Shown: in pieces, positions 18,641 through 29,987 of the stretch
How the letters are laid out: each line of letters starts with the position of its first letter
Numbering within the stretch: position 1 is the first letter of the stretch
Assembly: GCA_020721005.1 (NCBI GenBank)
Contig: DYNP01000004.1
Coordinates: 64,652-128,651 of the forward strand
Direction of reading: 5' to 3'
Source of the DNA: Thiomargarita sp.
Lineage (GTDB): Bacteria; Pseudomonadota; Gammaproteobacteria; Beggiatoales; Beggiatoaceae
DNA length: 64,000 bases
Notes under the pieces: model-generated
The model's input: only the letters and a program-made list of their open reading frames with translations
Told to the model about the DNA's origin: nothing
The model's database searches: none
Translations under genes and position numbers: made by a program

Positions 18641-19952
18641 GCATTGTAAGGCGAGCAAGGAGGAGCGCTTTGGCGCCTTCCAAGGCTCGTTTCACGGTTT
18701 CTATATTGTCCGGGTCTAGACCTTCTCCCCATTCTCCTTGTTGAATTTCGTAAGGCAAGGCCATTTTCAAGGTTTGAAATTCTCCACCCAGGTTGTGCAG
18801 TGTTTGTTCATCTTGAGATAGGGTTTCAAATAGGTTTAACAATTCCTCTAAAGGTCCAAGGGGAACTTGGGCAGGATTCTCTGTTCCCCCCTCCTTACCA
18901 AGGAGGGGCAGGGGGAGGTTTAACTTCTTCTTTTCAAGGAGAGAGACCGGGGCTGTGGTCAGTGGGATGATTTTTTCAATCCACACGCTGCCAGTTCCAG
19001 CCTCGGTGCTGACTGCCCGAATTTCATTTAACCAACGGGTAGAGTGTTGATGTAAAGGATGATGTAAGGGACTGTTACCTTCTAAAATGAGTCGCAAAGC
19101 CAGGGGTCGCCCCTCAGCTTGTTGGGTTTGGGCGGTGACAGTTTTGCTGATTTCATCCAGCAGTTCATCCAGATTGGTTAAGGTGTTGAGATTGAGATGA
19201 CAGGTTTCCCAACGCAATACATCTAGGTTAAGTGGGCTCACTGTGGTGCGTTGGGCAGGATCCACGTGGACCAGTAGACAGCCTTTGGGACCAGTTTCTC
19301 GAATGTGTCGGCCTTGTAAATTGCCCGGGAAGACTATCCATGGATCTTTGTGTAGGATGTTTTGTTGGTGAATATGTCCCAGTGCCCAGTAGTCATACCC
19401 GTGGGCCAGTAAACTTTCAAGTCGACAAGGGGCATAGGTGGCATGGTGCTGTGATCCCGTGAGGGAAGTGTGCAGTAGTCCAATGTTATAATATCCTTTT
19501 AAAGCAGGAGGATAGTGTTGACTGAGGTCTTCGGAAACACTGCGGGAAGCGAAACTTTGTCCGTGAATGGCGACTCCGAGTTGTTCCAAACAGACGGTTT
19601 GGGGGCGTTGACTGTCTAATTGCGTGACATTGCTGGGCAAGCGCAGGGCTCGAGTCATGCTGTTAGTGGCGTCATGATTGCCAAGTACCATGAAAACAGG
19701 TATATTGACTTCGGAAAGTCGAGTCATTTGTTCGTTGAAGAATAAGCCGGTATTATAATCCTTCCAGTCACCATCGTATAGATCACCAGCCAATAGGATG
19801 AAGTCAACGGCTTCTAGACGGGCTTGTTCCACCAGATTCATGAGGGCTTGACGGGTTGCTTGCCGAATTTGTTGAACTGGAGCGCCCTCATAACGGGCTA
19901 GACCACGCAATGGGCTATCTAGGTGGATGTCGGCGGCATGAATGAATTTCAT
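18633..19952 (-). CDS. SbcD/YhaO-like metallophosphoesterase (DNA repair exonuclease family)
   Basis: 439 aa. The metal-binding motifs of calcineurin-like phosphoesterases are in order: DIHLDSPLRG (Asp8, His10), LLAGDLYDG, VLGNHD, LLHTSL and ALGHIHQ. Overall architecture matches YhaO-like relatives of SbcD/Mre11. The usual SbcC/YhaN ATPase partner is not adjacent. Between the catalytic part and the C-terminal part, residues about 345-365 (LPLPLLGKEGG) are encoded by the core of the dispersed palindromic repeat, inserted in frame in what is probably a linker. AGGAAA precedes the ATG. Confidence 0.88.
   Translation of the reverse strand: MKFIHAADIHLDSPLRGLARYEGAPVQQIRQATRQALMNLVEQARLEAVDFILLAGDLYDGDWKDYNTGLFFNEQMTRLSEVNIPVFMVLGNHDATNSMTRALRLPSNVTQLDSQRPQTVCLEQLGVAIHGQSFASRSVSEDLSQHYPPALKGYYNIGLLHTSLTGSQHHATYAPCRLESLLAHGYDYWALGHIHQQNILHKDPWIVFPGNLQGRHIRETGPKGCLLVHVDPAQRTTVSPLNLDVLRWETCHLNLNTLTNLDELLDEISKTVTAQTQQAEGRPLALRLILEGNSPLHHPLHQHSTRWLNEIRAVSTEAGTGSVWIEKIIPLTTAPVSLLEKKKLNLPLPLLGKEGGTENPAQVPLGPLEELLNLFETLSQDEQTLHNLGGEFQTLKMALPYEIQQGEWGEGLDPDNIETVKRALEGAKALLLARLTMPN
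18888..18908. repeat. Core of the palindromic repeat inside a coding region
   Basis: CCCCTCCTT and AAGGAGGGG around a 3-nt loop, the same core as the copies at 1947-2015 and 7442-7508. It lies within the SbcD-like gene and keeps the reading frame. Confidence 0.8.
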
Positions 19953-20025
19953 AGAGTTTCCTGGTCAGAAATTCCCTTCCCGATTTGTCCATGAGTGGTC
20001 TCATTCTCTATTGAAGGGAAAAGTT

Positions 20026-20835
20026 TTATATCTGGGAAAGGTGAGCCTGCCAATTTTTATTGGGATCACCAAACACGACAAAATAGGGATTTAACAGGGA
20101 ATCTTTGGTGTTGTAGCGCAAAGCCTCAAGTTGCATGTCGGTCAGGTATCCACCGGCTTGTTCAACCACACATTGGGCAGCAGCGGTGTCCCATTCTGAG
20201 GTGGGTCCAAAGCGGGGATAAATATCGGCTTTTCCTTCTGCCACCCAGCAGGATTTTAAAGAGCTGCCAATGCTGACCAATTCAAAAGGTAAGTTTAGGG
20301 AATCGGTGAATTTTTGTAAAGTGGGATTGGCATGAGAACGACTGCCCACCACAATCAAATGTTGTTCAGGACAAGGACGTACTTTGATAAGTTGAGCAGT
20401 TTGCCCGGGGGCGCTTTTAAAAGCACCTCCTCCCAAATAGGCAAAGTAACTGACTTCAGTGACTGGCACATAAACCACTCCAAGAATAGGTTTATGTTCA
20501 TAAATGAGCGCAATATTGACAGTAAATTCTCCATTGCGCTTGATAAATTCCCGAGTACCATCCAAAGGATCGACCAACCAATAACAATTCCACTGGGTCC
20601 GCTCTGCAAAAGGAATTTTGGCCGACTCCTCAGATAAAATTGGCCAGGTGGGAGTCAGCTCAGTTAACCCTTGAATAATAGTGTGATGTGCGGCCATATC
20701 CGCCTTGGTTAATGGTGTTTTGTCATCCTTATGCTCCACATCAAAATCAGTGGCATAAACCTCCATAATGCGTTTGCCGGCCTGTTCGGCAAGTGCTCTA
20801 ACTGGCTCAATCAATGTTGAAGGATCACAAGCCAT
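20026..20835 (-). CDS. cysQ: 3'(2'),5'-bisphosphate nucleotidase CysQ
   Basis: 269 aa of the inositol-monophosphatase fold. Metal-binding motifs are ILSEES, VDPLDGTREF and EWDTAAAQ. The product removes 3'-phosphoadenosine 5'-phosphate, the by-product of PAPS-dependent sulfation and sulfate reduction. GGGGAG precedes the ATG. It lies divergent from purH. A PAPS-type sulfotransferase gene occurs about 39 kb away (59759-60547). Confidence 0.93.
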   Translation of the reverse strand: MACDPSTLIEPVRALAEQAGKRIMEVYATDFDVEHKDDKTPLTKADMAAHHTIIQGLTELTPTWPILSEESAKIPFAERTQWNCYWLVDPLDGTREFIKRNGEFTVNIALIYEHKPILGVVYVPVTEVSYFAYLGGGAFKSAPGQTAQLIKVRPCPEQHLIVVGSRSHANPTLQKFTDSLNLPFELVSIGSSLKSCWVAEGKADIYPRFGPTSEWDTAAAQCVVEQAGGYLTDMQLEALRYNTKDSLLNPYFVVFGDPNKNWQAHLSQI

Positions 20836-20943
20836 TTTTAACTCCCCATAATATAAATTTATACCTTAGATTCACCCGATCGTTGTCTTTCAAAATCAGC
20901 CCCTATATATCATAAAATAACCTTTCCGACAAGGAATCATCTC

Positions 20944-22506
20944 ATGTCACACATTCAAAGAGCTTTGATCAGTGTTTCAGACAAAACTGGACTCATTGCT
21001 TTCGCCCAACAACTCTCCCAATTAGGGATAGAAATTTTATCCACCGGGGGCACCGCCCAACTGTTGACCAAAGAAGGCATTACAGTCACTGAAGTGGCTG
21101 ATTATACTGGATTTCCAGAAATGATGGCGGGTCGGGTCAAAACTTTACATCCTAAAATACATGGGGGACTGCTGGGAAGACGCGGGTTAGATGAAGCAGT
21201 GATGGCCGCCCATCACATCCTACCCATTGACCTCTTGGTCGTCAACTTATACCCCTTTGAGAAAACCATTCAACATCCGGACTGCGACCTCACTTTGGCC
21301 ATTGAAAACATTGACATTGGAGGCCCAGCCATGCTACGCTCTGCAGCTAAAAATTATTCTGCAGTAACTGCAATCGTCGACCCCCAAGACTACCCCCTTA
21401 TCCTCGCTGAAATGACCACTCATCAAGGTACTATTCCTGCGGCTACCCGCTTTAAACTGGCTCAAAAAGTATTTGCACACACGGCAAAATACGACAGTTT
21501 GATTGCCAACTATCTCGGCGGCATAGACACTCCTCAAGACGCCTCCTTTCCAGACTTTTTAACCTTCTCTTTCCAAAAAAAACAATCCATGCGCTATGGG
21601 GAAAATCCACACCAAAAAGCCGCTTTTTATCAAGAATTAGCCAATCTTCCCATCAGCGTTACTACATCTAAGCAACTGCAAGGCAAAGAACTCTCCTATA
21701 ACAACGTCGCTGATGCCGATGCCGCCTTGGAATGCGTCAAAACCTTCACCGATCCTGCCTGCGTCATTGTCAAACATGCCAACCCCTGCGGAGTTGCTTT
21801 AGGAACTACAATTCAAGAAGCCTATCAACGCGCCTTTCAAACCGATCCAACCTCTGCATTTGGAGGCATCATTGCCTTCAATCGACCCTTAGACAAAGCC
21901 ACTGCTGCCACCCTCATTGAAAAACAATTTGCCGAAGTCATCATTGCCCCAGAAATCGACAACGATGCTTTAACCCTACTCGCTGCCAAACCAAGTATAC
22001 GAGTACTAGCCTGCGGATTCTGGACCCAATCCACAACAACAGGCTATGATTTCAAACGAGTTACCGGGGGACTGTTGATTCAAGAACGCGATAACGGTCT
22101 CATCACAATCAACGACCTGACCACCGTCACCCAACGTACTCCTACTGAAGCAGAACTCAAAGACCTACTTTTTGCCTGGCAAGTCGTCAAATTTGTCAAA
22201 TCCAATGCCATTGTCTACTGCAAAAACCAAATGACACTTGGCATCGGCGCCGGCCAAATGAGCCGCGTCTACAGTGCCAAAATTGCCGCCATCAAAGCAG
22301 AAGAAGAAAAACTCTCCATCCAAAGCGCAGTCATGGCCTCCGACGCCTTCTTTCCCTTCCGAGACGGCATTGATGCTGCCTTCCAAGTGGGCATCACCGC
22401 AGTCATCCAACCTGGCGGATCTATGCGAGACAATGAAGTCATTGCCGCCGCCAATGAACACGGCATGGCCATGGTTTTTACGGGTATGCGTCATTTCAGA
22501 CATTAG
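20944..22506 (+). CDS. purH: Bifunctional AICAR transformylase/IMP cyclohydrolase
   Basis: 520 aa, standard length. The N-terminal MGS-like IMP cyclohydrolase domain (about 1-150) has [19 protein letters not shown] and [13 protein letters not shown]. The C-terminal AICAR transformylase has RYGENPHQ and KHANPCG (Lys277, His278). It carries out the last two steps of de novo purine synthesis. AAGGAAT precedes the ATG. purD, often the neighbour, is absent. Confidence 0.97.
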   Translation: MSHIQRALISVSDKTGLIAFAQQLSQLGIEILSTGGTAQLLTKEGITVTEVADYTGFPEMMAGRVKTLHPKIHGGLLGRRGLDEAVMAAHHILPIDLLVVNLYPFEKTIQHPDCDLTLAIENIDIGGPAMLRSAAKNYSAVTAIVDPQDYPLILAEMTTHQGTIPAATRFKLAQKVFAHTAKYDSLIANYLGGIDTPQDASFPDFLTFSFQKKQSMRYGENPHQKAAFYQELANLPISVTTSKQLQGKELSYNNVADADAALECVKTFTDPACVIVKHANPCGVALGTTIQEAYQRAFQTDPTSAFGGIIAFNRPLDKATAATLIEKQFAEVIIAPEIDNDALTLLAAKPSIRVLACGFWTQSTTTGYDFKRVTGGLLIQERDNGLITINDLTTVTQRTPTEAELKDLLFAWQVVKFVKSNAIVYCKNQMTLGIGAGQMSRVYSAKIAAIKAEEEKLSIQSAVMASDAFFPFRDGIDAAFQVGITAVIQPGGSMRDNEVIAAANEHGMAMVFTGMRHFRH

Positions 22507-22552
22507 ACCACCCCACTCCAAAATTAGAATCTGATGTTACGCAATAACTTAT

Positions 22553-22581
22553 CTCGTTCCCATGTTCTGCGTGGGAATGAG
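22553..22581. repeat. Imperfect palindrome after purH
   Basis: CTCGTTCCCATG (22553-22564) and CGTGGGAATGAG (22570-22581) can pair with two G-T wobbles around TTCTG. It lies 47 bp past the purH stop codon. There is no T run, so it looks more like an interspersed palindrome than a standard terminator. Confidence 0.6.
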
Positions 22582-22668
22582 AAAATAGCCTAACCAACGG
22601 AAAACTCATCCTACCAGACTGACTTGTCCCCAAAACTTGAATATTTAGGAGAGGCTCTAAAAAATACG

Positions 22669-22899
22669 TTGGAATATAGGCTTTAGCCGGAGTAGAGGCC
22701 CTTGGAGTGGAGGCTTTAGCCGGTTAGCCGTAGGCATCCCCCCACATACACAAATTGCAAGGACCTACCGCTGGCCGGCTAAAGCCTCCACTCCAGGATT
22801 CCACTTCAGGACTCCACTCCAAGGGCCTCCACTCCAACGTATCTTAACTGAGGGGCAACTCTCATTTTTTCGTGATCGCATACTTTTGCAAGAGGTCTA
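22669..22899. mobile_element. MITE-like element, copy 3 (left end missing)
   Basis: The right terminal repeat TACTTTTGCAAGAGGTCTA is intact (22881-22899). The left terminal repeat is not found. The central hairpin (arms near 22703 and 22775) is conserved. Extra partial arm copies occur on both sides (22669-22700 and 22796-22840, with repeated CCACTCCA). It ends 38 bp before the next gene's ATG. Confidence 0.85.
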
Positions 22900-22937
22900 A
22901 TAAACATGACCCAACCCCTCCAACCAAGGCTCACACT

Positions 22938-23735
22938 ATGTCTCTTATTGCAGAAATTAAAGCCAAACACCAACAATTGGTCAAACAATACAACCAATTG
23001 CAGGCTGAAGCCACCCAGGCCAATACTCCCGAAGAAAGCATTTACAAAATTGCCGAATCCGAAAAAATATTCCAACAAATCAAAGAATTACGTAAAAAAA
23101 TTGCCCAATTGGACCCCCCTCATGCCAAACCCAAACCCAAATCCTCTGAACCTGCGGACAATAAACATTCCAATGAAGACAATAAATCATCCCCAGAACC
23201 TTCAAAAACTCGTCTTTCAGTCGAAGATCGTATCCACCTTATTGAAAATTCCCAACAAAAAACCAAAGAGCAACTCAAAAAATTCTCCAAAGTCAAACAA
23301 CAACTGGTCCACCTAAAAGAAGAAGCCGAACAACATGCCATTTCCGTAGCCCAACAAAGCTCACTCTATCACCAACAACTCCAAAAACAAGTCGAAAGTC
23401 TCAATGAACAACTCTTACAAAAAGAAGCCAGATATGAAGTTCTCAAACAAGAATTCAACATGACCCGCTATGAAGACGAAAAAACCATCAATTCCCTCAA
23501 ACAACAATTGGAAACTACCCTAGAAAAACAAAAATCCCTAGAAAAATCAAGGAACCGAGCCTTTCGTCTACGCGGGGGAGGAAATCGTTTCAGTTATGGC
23601 CTATTGCTCGGACTGAGCTTAAGCCTGATCACTGTCACCGCCTTTTTAGTTATTCTATTAAAAACCACCTGGTTAGACAACACGGTATACACCCTAAAAT
23701 CCAAACCTGCCAGCCACAACATGTCATCACAATAA
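22938..23735 (+). CDS. Coiled-coil protein with one C-terminal membrane helix
   Basis: 265 aa from the ATG at 22938, preceded by AAGG; an upstream GTG at 22872 lies inside the MITE and is rejected. Residues 1-60 and about 100-215 are strongly coiled-coil (Gln/Lys/Glu-rich). Between them is a Pro/Lys/Ser-rich linker. A membrane helix (YGLLLGLSLSLITVTAFLVI) lies near residues 224-246 and a short tail follows. I recognise no family. It lies 58 bp before a membrane-bound hybrid kinase on the same strand, so they are probably co-transcribed and may function together. Confidence 0.7.
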   Translation: MSLIAEIKAKHQQLVKQYNQLQAEATQANTPEESIYKIAESEKIFQQIKELRKKIAQLDPPHAKPKPKSSEPADNKHSNEDNKSSPEPSKTRLSVEDRIHLIENSQQKTKEQLKKFSKVKQQLVHLKEEAEQHAISVAQQSSLYHQQLQKQVESLNEQLLQKEARYEVLKQEFNMTRYEDEKTINSLKQQLETTLEKQKSLEKSRNRAFRLRGGGNRFSYGLLLGLSLSLITVTAFLVILLKTTWLDNTVYTLKSKPASHNMSSQ

Positions 23736-23793
23736 ATTTCATATTTATCAGGCAGTTAACTGCACCAATATCCTAACCAAAATTACTTTTCGG

Positions 23794-26388
23794 ATGAAAC
23801 CTTCCTTGAACAACTCAATACTTAAGAATAGCCTTACCTTTCGCTTCCTTCTTTTCTTCCTAGTGGTTAGCAGCTTAACCACCCTATTGGCAACTTTGGC
23901 CCAACTTTATTTCCATCATCAAATTGTCCAATACTCATTTCAATCTCTCAGCAACACCCTTCAAACCCACTATTTACCTATTATTAATCAACAACTTAAA
24001 AATCCCACTCCCAATGCTCAACAAATCCAACTCATCTTGGAAGAAATGACTCGAATTCCCAATATTCAACAAGCCACCATTACCAAAAATAATCAACTCC
24101 TTTTCAATTCTGGTACCCTATCTTTTGCTGAAGAATCAATCACTTACCAATACCCAATGTTCTCTCAAACTTATTTGGGAACCTTACAAGTCAGTCTACA
24201 TGACATTCCAAACTCCCCTCATTTCCTTCAAAACTTTGTGATCAACTCCACTACCAACATTCTCAATTTGTTGCTCATCGCTCTATTTGTATTCTGGTGG
24301 TTTCAAAAACAAATTATCCCCCACTTACAAAAACTGTCTACTCATCTTCAACAATTGGACTTTAAGCAACTGGATAAACTCTGCCTGCTGGATCGTCCAC
24401 CTCATCATCAAGACGAATTTTCTCAAATTGCCCAACAATTAAATCAAACCCAAAATAAATTTCAACAAACTCTACAAATTCTTCAAGACACTCGACAAGA
24501 AGCTCAAACTTTACTCAACACTGCCCCCATCGGTCTCGTCCTGTGGCGATTGAGTGATGGACAATTACAGGAAGGCAACCTGACTTTTGCTCATATTCTT
24601 GGTCGTTCCTCCAAGGAAATAAGCGCCTTAAATTATTGGCAACACATCATATCTGAAAAAGAACGTTTCCAAACCCAACTCAAAACTCTGGCGGCTGGAG
24701 AACGTTATGGTCCTCTTGAACAAGAATACTGCCATAAAGACGGTTATCCTATTCCCGTCAAAGTTACCCTTCTAATTCTCGAAAAGGCCAATTTACGCTA
24801 TGTTTGGTCAGTGGTTGAAAACATCACCTCTCAAAAATTACATGCCAAAGAATTGCAACAAACCATTCATAAAGCAGAAGAAGCCAATCGGGCCAAAACT
24901 CAATTTTTAGCCAATATGAGTCATGAATTGCGCACTCCCATTAACACCATCGTGGGCTACAGCGAAATCCTAGAAGATGAAGTCAAAGAATGCAAACGCC
25001 TTGATTTACTAAGAGATGTTCGTAACATTCACACCTCAGCCAAACATTTACTCGGCCTGTTGGATGGCATTCTCGATATTTCCAAAATTGAAGCTGGCAA
25101 AATGGAACTCTATGTTGAATCTTTCGACTTAAAAGAAATCATTCAACAAGTAATCAACACCATTCAACCCCTGATAGAAAACAGAGTCAATACCCTGATC
25201 AAAGACTATCAAGACGACCAATTGGGTCAAATGAAATCAGACACAGTTAAAGTAAAACAAATTTTATTAAATCTGCTCAGCAATGCTTCAAAATTTACCG
25301 AAAATGGACAAATTACTCTTCACATTCGCAGAGAAACCCGGGATAACCAAGAATGCATCATGTTGGGAGTGGAAGATGAAGGGATTGGCATGACTCAAGA
25401 ACAACAAGACTGCCTATTTCAAGTATTTGCCCAAGCCGATCCCTCTACCCAACGCAAATATGGAGGCAGTGGTTTAGGACTGGCCATCACCAAATACTTT
25501 ACGGAAATGTTGGGGGGTCGCATCGAAGTCACCAGTCAATTTGGAAAAGGCAGTCATTTCATTGTATATTTACCCACTGAATTGACAATTTCCCCTCAAG
25601 AAACCTTTGAAAAATCAATAAGAAAACCCAGTTTGCCTGCAGAAAGTGGCATTGTCTTAGTGATTGATGATGACGATGTCGTGCGTAACCTGTTACAAGC
25701 CTACCTTAGCAAAATTGGCTATCAAGTGGCTCTGGCTGACAATGGCAAAGAGGGACTCGCCTTAGCCAAAAAATTGCGCCCCAACGCCATCACTTTAGAC
25801 GTAATGATGCCTGGCATGGACGGTTGGGAAGTCCTGTCTCAACTGAAAGCCGACCCAGATTTAGCTCATATTCCCGTCATCGTACTCACCATGGTAGAAG
25901 ACAAAGACATTGGATACTCATTGGGAGCAGCAGAATTTCTCACCAAACCAGTCACTCGGGACCAATTGACCAAAGTATTGCGCAAATATCGATCTGAAAC
26001 TGCCCCTCGCAAAATCATGATCGTGGAAGACGACAACACCACTCGAGAAATGATGGTTCGCATGCTACACAAAATGGGTTGGCAAGTGATCGAAGCAGAA
26101 AATGGAGAAGTTGCCTTGCGGCTGCTGGAAACCCACAGTCCCGACCTCATCTTATTAGACCTGATGATGCCAGAAATGGATGGCTTTGAATTCATTGTTC
26201 ATTTGCGCCAACATAAAACACAATCCCAAATTCCAGTAGTTGTGCTTACTGCCAAGGACATCACCACTGAAGACCGCACTTGGTTAAGCCATCAAGTGAA
26301 CAACATCTTCCAAAAAGGTGCCTATTCTCGAGAAGAATTACTTGCAGAATTACGTGCAATCTTATCCAAAACAACCCCTAAACTTTAA
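23794..26388 (+). CDS. Membrane hybrid histidine kinase with two receivers
   Basis: 864 aa. Membrane helix 1 (about 13-40), a periplasmic region, helix 2 (about 150-172), a HAMP-like segment, PAS (about 235-345), HisKA with MSHELRTPIN (His near 375) and HATPase_c (NLLSNASKFTENG, DEGIGMT, GGSGLGLAI). Two receivers follow: one from about 620 (VIDDDDVVRN, LDVMMPGMDG, TKPV) and one from about 743 (IVEDDNTTRE, LLDLMMPEMDG, FQKGA). No Hpt domain is encoded nearby. Tandem receivers suggest either an internal phosphate sink or branching output. Confidence 0.9.
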   Translation: MKPSLNNSILKNSLTFRFLLFFLVVSSLTTLLATLAQLYFHHQIVQYSFQSLSNTLQTHYLPIINQQLKNPTPNAQQIQLILEEMTRIPNIQQATITKNNQLLFNSGTLSFAEESITYQYPMFSQTYLGTLQVSLHDIPNSPHFLQNFVINSTTNILNLLLIALFVFWWFQKQIIPHLQKLSTHLQQLDFKQLDKLCLLDRPPHHQDEFSQIAQQLNQTQNKFQQTLQILQDTRQEAQTLLNTAPIGLVLWRLSDGQLQEGNLTFAHILGRSSKEISALNYWQHIISEKERFQTQLKTLAAGERYGPLEQEYCHKDGYPIPVKVTLLILEKANLRYVWSVVENITSQKLHAKELQQTIHKAEEANRAKTQFLANMSHELRTPINTIVGYSEILEDEVKECKRLDLLRDVRNIHTSAKHLLGLLDGILDISKIEAGKMELYVESFDLKEIIQQVINTIQPLIENRVNTLIKDYQDDQLGQMKSDTVKVKQILLNLLSNASKFTENGQITLHIRRETRDNQECIMLGVEDEGIGMTQEQQDCLFQVFAQADPSTQRKYGGSGLGLAITKYFTEMLGGRIEVTSQFGKGSHFIVYLPTELTISPQETFEKSIRKPSLPAESGIVLVIDDDDVVRNLLQAYLSKIGYQVALADNGKEGLALAKKLRPNAITLDVMMPGMDGWEVLSQLKADPDLAHIPVIVLTMVEDKDIGYSLGAAEFLTKPVTRDQLTKVLRKYRSETAPRKIMIVEDDNTTREMMVRMLHKMGWQVIEAENGEVALRLLETHSPDLILLDLMMPEMDGFEFIVHLRQHKTQSQIPVVVLTAKDITTEDRTWLSHQVNNIFQKGAYSREELLAELRAILSKTTPKL

Positions 26389-26484
26389 AAATGCCTAACA
26401 CTCAACCATGCCAAATTACAAAAACCGCCCCACATTAATTCATATTGTTCCTCAAACACTTAACTATTTGACAGGACTTCTCAC

Positions 26485-27234
26485 ATGCTAGCCAGATGGG
26501 TCCTAAAATTAGGATGGGACTGGGATAAAATACTTGATTATGACGACACTCTAATTCCTCCCGCTGACCAACGCGCCTCGGTCGGCATGCCTGATCGTGC
26601 CCATTTTAAAGCAGTGGGTAAATTGGCAGTTAGCCGGTTTGTGCGAGAATGTAACCTAAAACCTTCTGAAACAATTTTAGATGTGGGCTGTGGAGTTGGG
26701 CGCATTGCCATCCCTCTAACTTCCTATTTAAAAACAGGACGATATGAAGGTTTTGACATCATTCCCAACAGTATTGACTGGTGTTGCCAACACATTTCTC
26801 CTCAATATCCTCACTTTCAATTTAAACTGTTGGATATCTACAATCCTACCTATCACCCAAAAGGACAGTTAGCCGCTCACGAAATCCCATTCCCCTATCC
26901 CAATGACCACTTTGATTTTGTGTTCCTAACCTCTATTTTCACTCATTTGTTACCCCCTGATGTGGAACACTATCTTGCTGAAATCAAACGTGTGCTTAAG
27001 CCCAAAGGCCGTTGTTACAATAGTTTTTTCCTCTTTAACGACCAACAGCAATATTCTCGCAGTGGCCTCGATTTTAAATACGATTTCGGTCATTACCGCC
27101 TGCTCAATTTGGAAAGACCCACCGACGCCATTTCCTATCGGGAACAGTATATTTATAATTTATTTCAACAACATGGACTCTCTATCTCCACTGTCCACTA
27201 TCGCAAACAAGATGCAATTATTGCTTTCAAATGA
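26485..27234 (+). CDS. Class I SAM-dependent methyltransferase
   Basis: 249 aa. Motif I is ILDVGCGVGRIAIPL (near residue 70), followed by a Rossmann-type order with YEGFDI, FDFVFLTSIFTHL and EIKRVLKPKGR. The substrate is not evident. It sits between a hybrid kinase and serS on the same strand with gaps of about 100 bp. AGGA precedes the ATG. Confidence 0.85.
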   Translation: MLARWVLKLGWDWDKILDYDDTLIPPADQRASVGMPDRAHFKAVGKLAVSRFVRECNLKPSETILDVGCGVGRIAIPLTSYLKTGRYEGFDIIPNSIDWCCQHISPQYPHFQFKLLDIYNPTYHPKGQLAAHEIPFPYPNDHFDFVFLTSIFTHLLPPDVEHYLAEIKRVLKPKGRCYNSFFLFNDQQQYSRSGLDFKYDFGHYRLLNLERPTDAISYREQYIYNLFQQHGLSISTVHYRKQDAIIAFK

Positions 27235-27287
27235 CTTTCTAAAACCAAATGACCGCCCTGTTTTCCCTGTTAACCCGACTATCTTAA

Positions 27288-28604
<1,317 letters not shown>

Positions 28605-28957
28605 TCTCTCGAACTGATATGTGAATCCTGTACTGCCTGAATCAAAACCTTCAAAATTTTCAGAATAATACTTCAACTACAATAAATTACTCCTAATTAT
28701 ATTCTGGAAATTCTGTCATTTTGCACATTCTGATGCAGACAACAAACAAGGCGGACCCAAAGAAAAAATCTAAATTCAATCCGACACTGTCAATAAACTT
28801 GAAATCTAACCCACTTACCCCCATTATCCACTGCTAAACTCATAATTCCCCTGAACTTTAACAGGTGAATTATTCCCCTACATGTCGTTAGTTACCTTGA
28901 CACTGAAGACCATTTGAAACTCGAAAATGTCTTCACTTACATACGGTTATCACACTT
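28605..28957. other. Intergenic region between serS and the ABC cluster
   Basis: 353 bp, AT-rich. I see no reading frame, strong hairpin or copy of the dispersed repeats. It should hold the promoter of the ABC cluster, which I could not pinpoint. Confidence 0.6.
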
Positions 28958-29908
28958 ATGGAAACCATGGTTGAAATTCAAAATCTATGTAAACACTTTG
29001 GATCATTAGTGGCGGTTGACAACATCAGTTTTCAGGTGACCCAAGGCGAAATATTGGGCTTTTTAGGACCCAATGGCGCAGGAAAATCCACCACCATGAA
29101 AATGATCACCGGCTTTTTAACCCCCACTTCAGGGACCGTTAAAGTGGCGGGGCATGATATCCTACAAAGTCCTTTATCTGCTAAAAGACGAATTGGTTAT
29201 CTCCCAGAAGGTGCACCCACCTACCCAGACATGACCTCCGCCCAATTTTTAGATTTCATCGCCCAAATCCGCGGGCTCCAAGGGTTAAACAAACGCAAAC
29301 GCCTGGATGAAATCATTCAACGAGTCAACTTGGAAAGCGTTTTGGATCAACCCATAGATACTCTTTCAAAGGGATTTAAACGACGAGTGGGACTGGCTCA
29401 AGCCATTCTCCATGATCCAGAAGTCTTGATTTTAGACGAACCTACAGACGGACTCGACCCCAACCAGAAACACGAAGTTCGCACTCTTATTTCGGATATG
29501 GCTAAAGAAAAAGTCATTATTCTCTCCACCCATATCTTGGAAGAAGTCCATGCGGTATGCAGTCGAGCCATCATCATCGCCAATGGTCGACTGGTGGCCG
29601 ATGGCACTCCCTCGGAACTGGAAAGCCGTTCCCTTTATTACAATGCAGTCACCATCAGCCTCAGAGCACCTCAACAACAAGCTCCAGAAATTCGCAAACA
29701 ACTGCTCAACCTGCCTCAAGTTGCCAAACTCGAAACCCTAGAAGAAAGCCCATCTTTATTAACCTACCAACTCTTCCCCAAAAATAAATCTCCAATCATT
29801 GCCGAGATCAGCCAACATGCTCGGGAACGCAATTGGAAAGTGGAAGAATTACATCTCGACACCGGTCATTTAGATGAAGTATTTAGGACTATCACCACAG
29901 CTCATTAA
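28958..29908 (+). CDS. ABC transporter ATPase, GldA-like
   Basis: 316 aa. Walker A GPNGAGKST, signature LSKGFKRRVGLAQAI, Walker B VLILDEPTDGLDP and the H-loop STHILEEV are intact. A C-terminal extension of about 80 residues follows the nucleotide-binding core, as in GldA/NatA-type ATPases. It is first of a cluster with an ABC-2 permease, a Gldg-type protein and a DUF4340 protein. An alternative ATG lies three codons downstream; neither has a strong ribosome site. Confidence 0.92.
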   Translation: METMVEIQNLCKHFGSLVAVDNISFQVTQGEILGFLGPNGAGKSTTMKMITGFLTPTSGTVKVAGHDILQSPLSAKRRIGYLPEGAPTYPDMTSAQFLDFIAQIRGLQGLNKRKRLDEIIQRVNLESVLDQPIDTLSKGFKRRVGLAQAILHDPEVLILDEPTDGLDPNQKHEVRTLISDMAKEKVIILSTHILEEVHAVCSRAIIIANGRLVADGTPSELESRSLYYNAVTISLRAPQQQAPEIRKQLLNLPQVAKLETLEESPSLLTYQLFPKNKSPIIAEISQHARERNWKVEELHLDTGHLDEVFRTITTAH

Positions 29909-29987
29909 ACTCCATTGTTTAAGAGCTTACCTCCAAGCCCCACCCCAATACCTATAGGGAATTTTTGAAAAAGAGGAGTTATTTTCA

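Noticed and set aside
22165-22534. Minus- and plus-strand reading frames within the 3' end of purH
   Set aside because: They are shadows of the purH coding sequence with no independent start signals.
22872-22937. Upstream GTG start for the coiled-coil protein
   Set aside because: It lies within the MITE terminal region; the ATG at 22938 has a ribosome site and starts the helical protein.
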